Source of the DNA: Bacillota bacterium
GTDB taxonomy: Bacteria; Bacillota_A; Clostridia; DSM-8532
Length of the DNA: 11,518 nt
Assembly: GCA_023424865.1 (NCBI GenBank)
Contig: JAFADM010000174.1
Location: 1-11,518 of the forward strand
Direction of reading: 5' to 3'
Part shown: in pieces, positions 1 to 6,107 of the stretch
How the letters are laid out: every line of letters begins with the position of its first letter
Numbering within the stretch: the first letter of the stretch is position 1
Program-made: the position numbers and the translations under genes
The notes under the pieces: generated by a model
Databases searched by the model: none
Told to the model about the DNA's origin: nothing
The model's input: only the letters and a program-made list of their open reading frames with translations

Positions 1-187
1 CGGTCGCCACCTTAAGCCCATCCAGGCCCAAGTCGGCTTTCACTCCAATATTTCTGGCGCTTGTGACCCATTCCTTGTTATATACGGAAACCATAGGCGT
101 TTCAATTCCCGCTCTTCTTAAGACATCCACCGATGCCAATGCTTCTATTTCCTCAAAGCCGTCGGCCAACAGCACAAAAACCTTCAT
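1..187 (-). CDS. DJ-1/PfpI family protein, N-terminal part (cut by window edge)
   Basis: Only the first 62 codons are in the window; the gene continues beyond base 1. The protein begins MKVFVLLADGFEEIEA and continues with a VDVLRRAGIE-like stretch, the usual opening of the DJ-1/PfpI (ThiJ/YajL) family: first beta strand, the GFEEIE loop and helix 1. By alignment from memory with human DJ-1, Glu15 corresponds to the conserved acidic residue near the reactive cysteine. That cysteine lies outside the window, so activity cannot be judged. Members act as cytoplasmic deglycase- or glyoxalase-like stress proteins, and some are annotated, probably wrongly, as thiamine biosynthesis proteins. The ATG at 185-187 is preceded by AGGAGG at 195-200. 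A good promoter lies just upstream. The gene is divergent from the structured RNA and mutS2-like gene on the other strand. Family call is firm; exact function unknown. Confidence 0.85.
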   Translation of the reverse strand, partial: MKVFVLLADGFEEIEALASVDVLRRAGIETPMVSVYNKEWVTSARNIGVKADLGLDGLKVAT

Positions 188-215
188 GGCCAAGCCTCCT
201 CTCATTTCCCTATTG

Positions 216-244
216 ATTTTAACACAGATACCAGCCTACTGCAA
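216..244 (-). promoter_or_regulatory. Sigma-A type promoter of the DJ-1 family gene
   Basis: On the minus strand, TTGCAG (239-244) and TAAAAT (216-221) are separated by 17 bases. Transcription would start near 209, leaving a short leader with the AGGAGG site at 195-200. No operator was recognised. Confidence 0.6.
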
Positions 245-377
245 AAACGAATTCTTAAGTTTAATTGCTCCATAGCAGTGAACCGCTAAAATGCTTCTCC
301 GTCCTTTTGAAAGCATTTATTCATCCCCATTCCTGCTCTGTCTTCGGGGAAAAATCAATTTATAGGCAAACCGGGCA

Positions 378-406
378 TTGACTTTTAACTTTCATGCTTA
401 TAGGAT
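378..406 (+). promoter_or_regulatory. Promoter of the structured RNA
   Basis: TTGACT (378-383) and TAGGAT (401-406) are 17 bases apart, a good sigma-A spacing with a near-consensus -35 and a 4/6 -10. The predicted start is about 412-414, just before the first helix arm at 419. The position agrees with the RNA boundary inferred independently from the helices. Confidence 0.55.
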
Positions 407-412
407 TAAACT

Positions 413-637
413 ATTAAAGCATCCGCAAAAGGGCTATCGCCGAAAAAACAGGGCGGATGCAAATTGGAGTGTATTTATGTCCGTAAGGATCTTGGCTTAA
501 ACCAACTTCATCGTTGTGATGCATGACAATGGCCGTTAAGGCTTGCTTTGTGTTATGCTTCAGGCTTAAGGTTGAGTCAAGAGGGTATACGGCTTATATA
601 AAAGCGGATGCCGTTCGGCTTGTTGAACGGCTTTTTT
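413..637 (+). ncRNA. Candidate structured small RNA of unknown family, about 225 nt
   Basis: The stretch has a promoter at its left end, an intrinsic terminator at its right end and no convincing reading frame. Helices seen by eye are: 419-426 with 604-611 (8 bp closing helix, GCATCCGC/GCGGATGC); a hairpin 480-489 closed by a GTAA tetraloop of the GNRA class; a long-range helix of 491-497 with 575-581 plus 500-503 with 570-573; and a hairpin of 521-528 with 551-558 enclosing a second stem 531-534/540-543. Arm 419-426 can instead pair with an identical octamer at 453-460, so two folds compete. No T-box, TPP, SAM, c-di-GMP, tmRNA, SRP RNA or RNase P signature was recognised. It could be a free-standing sRNA (raiA-like or 6S-like RNAs of Clostridia are worth testing) or a leader that attenuates the downstream mutS2-like gene. 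The RNA interpretation is inference from sequence; family unknown. Confidence 0.6.
610..637 (+). terminator. Intrinsic terminator ending the structured RNA
   Basis: GCCGTTC (610-616) and GAACGGC (625-631) form a 7-bp stem with an 8-base loop, followed directly by six T (632-637). The first two stem bases (610-611) are also the last two of the octamer that pairs with 419-426, so full closure of the long helix and full closure of the terminator compete slightly. Confidence 0.8.
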
Positions 638-795
638 GTGTTCTTTTTGGGGCCACACAGATCGTTCACGCATAATGAACACTTTCTGCAAGCACTCTCT
701 TCCTTTTCAGCTCCCCTGAGCATGACACCGGCCGGATGCATCACTTCTGTCGTTTAACTTACGGTCAAACACCAAAAAACAGGAGGCTATCAAAA
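638..795 (+). other. Leader region of the mutS2-like gene, no clear promoter
   Basis: I see no gene here. An inverted repeat GTTCA (664-668) / TGAAC (676-680) encloses CATAAT (671-676), which could serve as a -10, but the matching -35 (TTGGGG, 18 bases upstream) is poor. The gene may be read by leakage past the terminator at 637 or from this weak site. AGGAGG at 781-786 is the ribosome binding site of the next gene. Confidence 0.35.
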
Positions 796-2844
796 ATGAA
801 TCCCCACACACTTGAAATTCTGGAATATAACAAAGTAAAGGACCTGCTGAAGGAACAAACCGTCTCCACCCCCGGTGCCGATCTTTGCGAAAAGCTTTAT
901 CCTGAGCCGGACATCTATCTGGTTAAGCACAGGCTTTTGGAAACCAGTCAGGCCAAGGCTCTCCTGGATAAGGGGGCTGCGGTTCCGCTAAGCGCCCTAA
1001 ACGGAATGGACAGGATAATGGAAAAGCTGGGTAAAGTCCCAACGCTTACGCCCGAGGAACTGGAACTGTTAAGAAACATGCTTCGGGCCTCTGCGAGACT
1101 TAAGCATTACATGCAGGAACGGGAAATGACCGCCCCTTTGGTTGCTTCCTATGCCCTGTCGCTTTCCGAGCTTGCGGATCTGACCGGAGAAATAGCACGA
1201 TGCATTCTGGACGGCAGGGTGGACGACAAGGCCAGTGCTGAGCTTTCACGAGTGAGAAAGCGCATGGCCATCGTTGAGGAACGCATCGCATCAAAGCTTG
1301 AGAGTATTCTTCGGTCACCGGCCTATAAGGGAATGCTCCAGGACACCCTTGTCAGTATGCGGCAGGGCAATTACGTTATCCCTGTAAAAAGGGAGCACCG
1401 GAAGTCCGTTGAAGGAGCCGTTATGGACTTGTCCTCCAGCGGCTCCACCGTATTTATTGAGCCTTCCGCCATAAAGGCACTGAAGGGTGACTTGGACGTT
1501 TTAAGGCTGGAGGAGCAGCAGGAGGTATTTCGCATCCTGTCGGTTCTTACGGAGCTGGCGGCAGGATACAAGAAAGAGATCACCATTAACTTTCAAACTC
1601 TTTCCCACTATGATTTCCTCTTTGCCAAGGCTAAGCTGTCCCGCACCATGGATGGCGTCAGCCCAGAAATGAGGGATGACGGTATCCTTCACCTTATTTC
1701 TGCCCGCCATCCTCTCTTGGGTTCCAAGGCCGTTCCCCTTGATTTCCGCTTAGGAGGCGACTATAAAGCTCTGGTCATTACCGGCCCCAATACCGGAGGC
1801 AAAACGGTGGTTCTAAAAACAGTGGGGCTGCTGGCCCTTATGGCCCAGTCAGGGCTTCATATCCCGGCAGTAGAGGGCTCCTCCCTCTGTCTTTTTACAG
1901 AAGTCCTGGCAGACATCGGCGACGGACAAAGCCTGGAGCAATCCCTCAGTACCTTTTCCTCCCACATCGGGACCATCATCGGTATATTAAACCGGGCTAA
2001 TCCGGGCTCCCTGGTCCTTTTAGATGAGCTGGGCACAGGAACCGATCCCAGAGAGGGCATGGGTCTGGCGGTTGCTATTATGGAGGCCCTGTACGCCAAG
2101 GGATGCCTTATGGTATGCACCACACATTTCAGCGAGATTAAAGCCTTTGCTGAAGATACTCCCGGCTTTAAAAACGGCAGCATGCTCTTTGACACCCATA
2201 CCCTAAAGCCCCTTTACCGTTTAAGCATTGGAATGGCCGGGGAAAGCAATGCCTTTCTCATTGCCTTAAGGCTCGGCATGCCTCCCTCTCTTCTGGAAAG
2301 GGCTCATCACATCAGCTATAAGGAAAAGCACACCTATCTCCCTCTCCTTTCCCAGGAAAAGGGGTCTGTCGTGCCGGCGAATGCACCTGAACCTTCAGAA
2401 AAAGACACCACAGGCACAAGCCTCAAGGCTGGCACAGGCCAAAGAGAAAGCCAGCTTTCATTTTCCCGTTCAACTATGGGAGATGAGGATTCGGAATCCA
2501 GACTGGAGGCTGCAAAGCGCCGGGAAAACCTACGTAAGAAGCAGGAACTGCAAAAAAGACCTCCGTCCTTCAAAGTGGGTGACTGTGTCTTCCTGTCCTC
2601 TATGAACCGAACCGGCATAGTCTGCGAGGCGGAAAATGCCAGAGGAGAAGTAGGCGTTATCGTAATGAAAAAGCGGCTTACCGTACCAGCTAAGCGCCTA
2701 AGGCCCTTCATTGACGGTAAGGCTCTCTACCCTGACGATTATGACATGGCTATTGTTCTTGATTCCAAGGACAACCGAAAAAAAAGAAAGCTTATGGGCA
2801 AGCGTCATGTTGAAGGACTGCAAATCGAACATCCCCCTTCATAA
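796..2844 (+). CDS. MutS2-like ATPase lacking the Smr nuclease domain
   Basis: Member of the MutS family, MutS2/MutSB branch. MutS2 proteins bind branched DNA or stalled ribosomes as dimers; they are not the mismatch sensor MutS1. The product has 682 residues. The N-terminal half is the helical core and clamp region; the ATPase follows with Walker A GPNTGGKT (330-337), the ABC-like signature around GDGQSLEQSLSTFSSH, Walker B LVLLDE (406-411) and the switch histidine 444 in TTHFSE. Full MutS2 is about 780-790 residues and ends in a Smr endonuclease domain. Here the coiled-coil linker is short (a Glu/Lys/Arg-rich stretch near 590-610), a small beta-rich KOW-like piece follows (VGDCVFLSS...), and the protein ends with a short basic tail; no Smr motif is present. 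ATG at 796 is preferred over the in-frame ATG at 736 because AGGAGG (781-786) sits 9 bases before it and the protein then begins like MutS2 (LEILEYNKVKDLL). I leave the symbol empty since mutS2 usually implies Smr. Confidence 0.9.
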   Translation: MNPHTLEILEYNKVKDLLKEQTVSTPGADLCEKLYPEPDIYLVKHRLLETSQAKALLDKGAAVPLSALNGMDRIMEKLGKVPTLTPEELELLRNMLRASARLKHYMQEREMTAPLVASYALSLSELADLTGEIARCILDGRVDDKASAELSRVRKRMAIVEERIASKLESILRSPAYKGMLQDTLVSMRQGNYVIPVKREHRKSVEGAVMDLSSSGSTVFIEPSAIKALKGDLDVLRLEEQQEVFRILSVLTELAAGYKKEITINFQTLSHYDFLFAKAKLSRTMDGVSPEMRDDGILHLISARHPLLGSKAVPLDFRLGGDYKALVITGPNTGGKTVVLKTVGLLALMAQSGLHIPAVEGSSLCLFTEVLADIGDGQSLEQSLSTFSSHIGTIIGILNRANPGSLVLLDELGTGTDPREGMGLAVAIMEALYAKGCLMVCTTHFSEIKAFAEDTPGFKNGSMLFDTHTLKPLYRLSIGMAGESNAFLIALRLGMPPSLLERAHHISYKEKHTYLPLLSQEKGSVVPANAPEPSEKDTTGTSLKAGTGQRESQLSFSRSTMGDEDSESRLEAAKRRENLRKKQELQKRPPSFKVGDCVFLSSMNRTGIVCEAENARGEVGVIVMKKRLTVPAKRLRPFIDGKALYPDDYDMAIVLDSKDNRKKRKLMGKRHVEGLQIEHPPS

Positions 2845-2932
2845 GAAAAAAAGGGGGTGTTGGCTTCACACTTCATTCTCCCCTCCTCCCTCAGCTTAAA
2901 CACACTTTATATATTGATCTTATCCTGAACGT

Positions 2933-2960
2933 AAAAAAGAGAGCCGTAAGGCTCTCTTTT
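2933..2960. terminator. Bidirectional terminator between mutS2-like gene and rplL
   Basis: AGAGAGCC (2938-2945) and GGCTCTCT (2950-2957) form an 8-bp stem with a GTAA loop. On the minus strand the stem is followed by six T (A run 2933-2938), ending the rplJ-rplL transcript. On the plus strand TTTT (2957-2960) follows, so it can also stop the convergent mutS2-like transcript. A second inverted repeat at 2833-2857 (CCCCCTT/AAGGGGG) overlaps the mutS2-like stop codon but lacks a T tract. Confidence 0.85.
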
Positions 2961-2997
2961 CACACTCCGGAACAACTCCGGCAAAAAGGCATTAAAA

Positions 2998-3372
2998 TTA
3001 TTTAATTTCAACCGTTGCGCCAACTTCTTTGAACTTAGCGGCAATAGCGTTAGCCTCATCCTTGGAAACGCCTTCCTTGATGGTGCTGGGTACGCCTTCG
3101 GTAACGTCCTTAGCTTCCTTAAGGCCAAGGCTTGTGATTTCACGAACAACCTTGATAACCTTAATTTTCTCAGAACCGGCATCCTTAAGAACAACGGTGA
3201 ACTCGGTCTGCTCTTCAACAGGAGCAGCAGCAGCGGCTGCAGGACCTGCAGCAACAGCGGTAGGAGCTGCGGATACGCCAAATTCCTCTTCAATAGCCTT
3301 AACCAGATCCTTAAGCTCAAGTATGGTCAAAGTTTTGATCTCTTCTACAAATTTTGTGATCTTCTCACTCAT
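2998..3372 (-). CDS. rplL: 50S ribosomal protein L7/L12
   Basis: Forms the mobile stalk of the large ribosomal subunit, where several dimers on L10 recruit and stimulate the translational GTPases. The 124-residue product is normal length. Residues 1-32 are the dimerisation domain ([15 protein letters not shown]), about 35-55 are an Ala/Pro/Gly-rich flexible hinge, and 56-124 are the factor-binding domain ([27 protein letters not shown], then the VEIK end). I chose ATG at 3370-3372, which has GGAGG 8-9 bases upstream; an in-frame ATG 15 bases earlier overlaps that site and would destroy it as a ribosome binding site. It is last in the cluster, 77 bases after rplJ and just before the bidirectional terminator. 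It probably shares the rplJ promoter and L10 leader control. Confidence 0.97.
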   Translation of the reverse strand: MSEKITKFVEEIKTLTILELKDLVKAIEEEFGVSAAPTAVAAGPAAAAAAPVEEQTEFTVVLKDAGSEKIKVIKVVREITSLGLKEAKDVTEGVPSTIKEGVSKDEANAIAAKFKEVGATVEIK

Positions 3373-3443
3373 TTCTATATCCTCCATCCATAATATTTTT
3401 TTGTGATGAACCCTTTAGGTTCCCTAGTCCATTTTACAAAGCC

Positions 3444-3458
3444 GGGGAATTATTCCCC
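3444..3458 (-). other. Hairpin enclosing the rplJ stop codon
   Basis: GGGGAA (3444-3449) and TTCCCC (3453-3458) flank the TAA stop, giving a 6-bp stem with the stop codon as the three-base loop. A second small stem, GAACC/GGTTC, lies further into the rplJ-rplL gap (around 3407-3421). Neither has a T tract, so these are not terminators; they may act in mRNA stability or L10/L12 translation balance. Confidence 0.5.
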
Positions 3459-3956
3459 CTGTGCTTCTTTACTGTCGGCAACAGCCTTTAAGCCGATAGC
3501 AAGTCCATAGAGAGGACTCATGATGCTTCCAAGAAGCTTTCCAATAAGCTCTTCTCTGGAAGGTGTGGCAGCAAGTTCCTTAACGCCGTTAACGTCAATA
3601 ATATTGCCTTCCACAATGCCGCCCTTGATTTCCAGCTTTTCAAAATCCTTTTCAAATTTGACAAGAATTTTGGATGGAGCTACGGGATCCGTTGTGCTGA
3701 TAGCAACAGCGGTAGGGCCTTCAAGAAGTCCCACGATCCCTTCAAGAGAGCTGTCCTTGGCTGCAAACCTGACTATGGAGTTTTTAATGACTCTATAATC
3801 GATACCAGCTTCACGCAATGCTTTACGAAGGGCAGTATCCTGTTCCACGGTAAGACCTCTGTAGTCTGTGAGAACAACGGACTTTGCTTCCTTCAGCTTT
3901 TGCGTCAGCTCTTCAACCTGTGCTTTCTTTTCAATAAGAAGCTTTTCACTTGGCAT
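3450..3956 (-). CDS. rplJ: 50S ribosomal protein L10
   Basis: Anchors the L7/L12 dimers to 23S rRNA at the stalk base and, in bacteria generally, binds its own leader mRNA to limit expression. The 168-residue product is typical. The N-terminal RNA-binding domain includes VVLTDYRGLTVEQ, a hallmark near residues 27-39, and RVIKNSIVRFAA; residues from about 135 to the end form the helix that carries the L12 dimers. I chose ATG at 3954-3956, preceded by GGAGGTGC; the frame stays open for 33 more codons upstream, but those run through the attenuator and have no ribosome binding site. Its stop codon TAA (3450-3452) sits exactly in the loop of a GGGGAA/TTCCCC hairpin. It has its own promoter and an L10 leader. 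Confidence 0.97.
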   Translation of the reverse strand: MPSEKLLIEKKAQVEELTQKLKEAKSVVLTDYRGLTVEQDTALRKALREAGIDYRVIKNSIVRFAAKDSSLEGIVGLLEGPTAVAISTTDPVAPSKILVKFEKDFEKLEIKGGIVEGNIIDVNGVKELAATPSREELIGKLLGSIMSPLYGLAIGLKAVADSKEAQGE

Positions 3957-3985
3957 TTTTTTTGCACCTCCTTGATAAACGATTC

Positions 3986-4047
3986 TAAAAAATAAAAACC
4001 CTTTTATAATCCAGACCGTAGATAGACCGTAGATTACAAAAGGGTTT
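3986..4047 (-). terminator. Attenuator (intrinsic terminator) in the rplJ leader
   Basis: On the minus strand a 16-bp stem (bases 4032-4047 with 3996-4011, one G-U pair) has a 20-base loop and is followed by a T-rich run (TTATTTTTT, complement of 3987-3995). It sits between the L10 aptamer and the rplJ ribosome binding site. The loop holds an exact 11-base tandem repeat (4013-4023 and 4024-4034). Confidence 0.8.
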
Positions 4048-4119
4048 ATTACCATTTTGTCAAGATTGCCTCGGCAGGATGCGTGCGTTATGCCCGAAGG
4101 CTCCTGCTGTCTACGGTCC
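3986..4119 (-). promoter_or_regulatory. L10 leader (autoregulatory RNA) of rplJ-rplL
   Basis: Read on the minus strand, the leader begins GGACCGTAGACAGCAGG and continues through GCCTTCGGGC to TCCTGCCGAGGC, which matches the conserved L10-binding leader as I remember it. Helix GCAGGA/TCCTGC is formed by 4102-4107 and 4074-4079; an inner stem GCC/GGC (4092-4094 and 4099-4101) has a UUCG loop. Downstream lies the attenuator hairpin (3996-4047), whose loop contains two copies of CTACGGTC. Each is complementary to GACCGTAG at 4111-4118, so the 5' end of the leader can pair with the terminator loop. Known biology: L10, or L10 with L12, binds such leaders and shifts the balance towards termination when in excess. 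Confidence 0.85.
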
Positions 4120-4141
4120 GATATTAAATTCTACCTCGAAC

Positions 4142-4170
4142 ATTTTATTGCATCCGGCAGCTTATGTCAA
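4142..4170 (-). promoter_or_regulatory. Strong promoter of rplJ-rplL
   Basis: On the minus strand TTGACA (4165-4170) and TAAAAT (4142-4147) are exactly 17 bases apart. It lies in the gap after rplA and predicts a start near 4135, about 15 bases before the L10 leader. rplJ-rplL can therefore be expressed apart from rplK-rplA. Confidence 0.75.
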
Positions 4171-4180
4171 GCATTTTGGA

Positions 4181-4876
4181 TTAATCCAAAACTTTTTGCT
4201 GATTGAGCTTAATGCCAGGGCCCATGGTAGAGGTAACGGTTACACTTTTTAGATACTGACCCTTTGCGGCAGAAGGCTTGGCCTTAATAACGGCATCCAT
4301 AAGGGTATGGAAGTTCTCGCGAAGCTTCTCGGTACCGAAGGATACCTTGCCGATGGGGCAGTGGATGATGTTGGTTTTGTCCAGACGGTACTCGATTTTA
4401 CCGGCTTTAATATCAGCAATAGCCTTGGTAATATCCATGGTAACAGTACCGGCCTTTGGGTTAGGCATAAGGCCCTTAGGACCAAGAACGCGACCCAGAC
4501 GGCCAACAAGACCCATCATATCGGGAGTTGCAACAACCACATCAAAATCAAACCAGTTTTCCTTTTGAATCTTTGTTACAAGATCCTCGGCACCGACAAA
4601 GTCTGCACCGTTCTGTTCAGCTTCGGTTGCTTTATCGCCCTTTGCAAATACCAGCACGCGAACGGTTTTACCTGTTCCGTGGGGTAATACAACAGCGCCT
4701 CTTACCTGCTGATCTGCGTGACGAGAGTCAACGCCAAGTTTGATATGGGCTTCAACGGTTTCATTAAATTTAGCAGTAGCAGCCTTTTGTACCAGATCCA
4801 ATGCTTCGGTTGGCTCATAAAGCTTGCTTCTATCAATAAGGCTCAGGCTTTGAATATACTTCTTGCCTCTCTTCAT
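4181..4876 (-). CDS. rplA: 50S ribosomal protein L1
   Basis: Binds 23S rRNA helix 76-78 and forms the L1 stalk that helps deacylated tRNA leave the E site; in many bacteria it also represses its own rplK-rplA mRNA. The 231-residue product is normal length. It starts MKRGKKYIQ, has [13 protein letters not shown] at about 58-70 and the family signature [11 protein letters not shown] at 131-141, and ends with the usual [10 protein letters not shown] segment. The start at 4874-4876 has AGGAG about 10 bases upstream. It follows rplK by 66 bases with no terminator between, and the rplJ promoter begins right after its stop codon. No irregularity seen. Confidence 0.97.
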   Translation of the reverse strand: MKRGKKYIQSLSLIDRSKLYEPTEALDLVQKAATAKFNETVEAHIKLGVDSRHADQQVRGAVVLPHGTGKTVRVLVFAKGDKATEAEQNGADFVGAEDLVTKIQKENWFDFDVVVATPDMMGLVGRLGRVLGPKGLMPNPKAGTVTMDITKAIADIKAGKIEYRLDKTNIIHCPIGKVSFGTEKLRENFHTLMDAVIKAKPSAAKGQYLKSVTVTSTMGPGIKLNQQKVLD

Positions 4877-4942
4877 TACATTTCACTCCTTTGTGGTGAA
4901 TTTAAAGCGGGAATTCTCCCTCCCACAGTTGGGGCGGCGTGG

Positions 4943-5368
4943 TTAGTCAACGACGACAACACCCATGCTTCTAGCGGTTCCTGCTACCATGCTCATAGCC
5001 GTTTCAACACTTCCGGCATTTAAATCTGGCATTTTCAGCTCCGCTATTTTGCGGATTTCTTCCTTGGAAATCTTGGCAACCTTATCCTTTTGAGGTTTTG
5101 CCGATCCGCTTTCAATTTTGCATGCCTTCTTAATAAGGATCGCAGCCGGCGGAGTTTTTGTGATAAATGTAAAGGAACGGTCACTATAAACCGTAATAAC
5201 TACCGGAATGACCAAACCAACATCTTTTGCGGTTCTTTCATTGAATTCCTTGCAGAATCCCATGATGTTAACGCCATGCTGGCCAAGGGCTGGTCCTACC
5301 GGTGGTGCAGGAGTTGCTTTTCCTGCGTTGAGCTGTAATTTTACATAGCCCGCAACTTTCTTTGCCAT
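4943..5368 (-). CDS. rplK: 50S ribosomal protein L11
   Basis: Forms the GTPase-associated centre with 23S rRNA and the L10/L12 stalk, and in many bacteria is needed for the stringent response through RelA. The 141-residue product is exactly the common length. The N-terminal domain carries [17 protein letters not shown] (20-36), the proline-rich factor- and thiostrepton-contact region; the C-terminal half is the rRNA-binding domain, ending [18 protein letters not shown] at 5366-5368 is preceded by GGAGGTGG, itself immediately after three small inverted repeats in the leader. Gene order nusG-rplK-rplA is conserved in bacteria. Confidence 0.97.
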   Translation of the reverse strand: MAKKVAGYVKLQLNAGKATPAPPVGPALGQHGVNIMGFCKEFNERTAKDVGLVIPVVITVYSDRSFTFITKTPPAAILIKKACKIESGSAKPQKDKVAKISKEEIRKIAELKMPDLNAGSVETAMSMVAGTARSMGVVVVD

Positions 5369-5381
5369 TAGAATCCACCTC

Positions 5382-5428
5382 CCAGTTTACTGGCCTGTTC
5401 TTTCAGGCCTGCCCGTACGATGACGGGC
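5382..5428 (-). promoter_or_regulatory. Structured leader upstream of rplK
   Basis: Three inverted repeats follow one another on the minus strand: GCCCGT/ACGGGC (5411-5428), GGCCTG/CAGGCC with a 6-base loop (5392-5409) and CCAGT/ACTGG (5382-5393), the last abutting the ribosome binding site. None has a T tract. rplK-rplA mRNAs are classically repressed by L1, so a translational operator is likely, but I did not recognise the L1 target motif. A weak promoter candidate (TTGTTC 5525-5530, TATTAT 5503-5508, spacing 16) lies upstream. Confidence 0.45.
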
Positions 5429-5546
5429 TTTATCTCAAATTCCTTACGTCCCTCCTGCTTAACGCGGGAAAGAGGTAAAGTCTCGAGAATCACTTGTTTT
5501 CAATAATAAATGCTTAGGTCAATTGAACAAGTTTAAAATTAAAGGT

Positions 5547-6065
5547 TTACAGTTTTAAAATTTGCACAAAATCCAGTTCGACGGGGGTCTCTCTTCCAAA
5601 CATGGAAACGGATACGCGAACCTTTTTCTTATCCAGGCTGATTTCCTCAACCGTACCAATAAAGCTTTCCAGCGGTCCTTCAATAACACGGACGCTGTCG
5701 CCTATTTCATAGTCGACCACAGTCTCAAACTGTTCCACACCCATCATACGAACTTCGTCATCCGAAAGGGGAACGGGTTTGGAACCGGGACCGACAAAGC
5801 CGGTAACGCCTCTCGTGTTGCGCACAACATACCAGGAGTCGTCGGACATAACCATTTTAACCAGCACATAGCCAGGAAACACCTTTTTAAGCGTAGCCTT
5901 CTTTTTGCCATCCTTTATTTCGATTTGCTCCTCCATAGGAACAACCACATCGATGATAAAGTCCTGCATTTTTCTATTTTCGACTACTTTTTCTATGTTG
6001 GCTTTAACCTTGTTCTCATACCCGGAATAAGTATGAACAACATACCATTTGGCTTCTTCAGTCAT
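5547..6065 (-). CDS. nusG: Transcription termination/antitermination factor NusG
   Basis: Binds RNA polymerase across the clamp to modulate pausing and elongation, and couples transcription to Rho or the ribosome. From ATG at 6063-6065 the product has 172 residues, typical. The NGN domain has WYVVHTYSGYE (7-17) and VFPGYVLV (62-69); the KOW domain occupies about 118-150 (GDSVRVIEGPLESFIGTVEEI) and the protein ends FVQILKL. The frame opens at a TTG at 6104, but MTEEAKWYVV matches the family start. No Shine-Dalgarno lies at normal distance: AGGAGG is at 6091-6096, 25 bases upstream, with a hairpin in between that would bring it to about six bases (see findings). It follows secE by 42 bases, the standard secE-nusG order. 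Confidence 0.96.
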   Translation of the reverse strand: MTEEAKWYVVHTYSGYENKVKANIEKVVENRKMQDFIIDVVVPMEEQIEIKDGKKKATLKKVFPGYVLVKMVMSDDSWYVVRNTRGVTGFVGPGSKPVPLSDDEVRMMGVEQFETVVDYEIGDSVRVIEGPLESFIGTVEEISLDKKKVRVSVSMFGRETPVELDFVQILKL

Positions 6066-6071
6066 ATTCAA

Positions 6072-6096
6072 GCGGAGACTAAACTCCCGCCCTCCT
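6072..6096 (-). promoter_or_regulatory. Ribosome binding site of nusG with hairpin spacer
   Basis: On the minus strand AGGAGG (6091-6096) is followed at once by GCGGGAG-TTTAGT-CTCCGC, a 6-bp stem with one bulged G and a 6-base loop (6072-6090). TTGAAT and the ATG follow. Folding of the stem would leave about six bases between the Shine-Dalgarno and the start codon. Seen in sequence; the role is inferred. Confidence 0.5.
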
Positions 6097-6107
6097 TCCG
6101 CCAATTC

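Noticed and set aside
413..637. Possible known riboswitch (c-di-GMP, T-box, cobalamin, SAM) upstream of the mutS2-like gene
   Set aside because: Fragments such as AAAGGGC resemble c-di-GMP-I pieces, but the conserved core strings of these classes are absent, and no T-box consensus is seen. Kept as an unassigned structured RNA.
736..795. Start of the mutS2-like gene at the upstream in-frame ATG (736)
   Set aside because: It has no ribosome binding site and would add 20 residues unlike MutS2; ATG at 796 follows AGGAGG.
2833..2857. Inverted repeat CCCCCTT/AAGGGGG at the mutS2-like stop as a terminator
   Set aside because: It has an 11-base loop and no T tract on either strand; the better terminator is at 2933-2960.
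3957..4055. N-terminal extension of rplJ by 33 codons
   Set aside because: The open frame runs through the attenuator stem and the extra residues do not resemble L10; ATG at 3956 has a strong ribosome binding site.
6066..6104. nusG start at TTG 6104
   Set aside because: The added 13 residues are not NusG-like and the ribosome binding site would lie inside the coding sequence; MTEEAKWYVV is the usual start. Not fully excluded.
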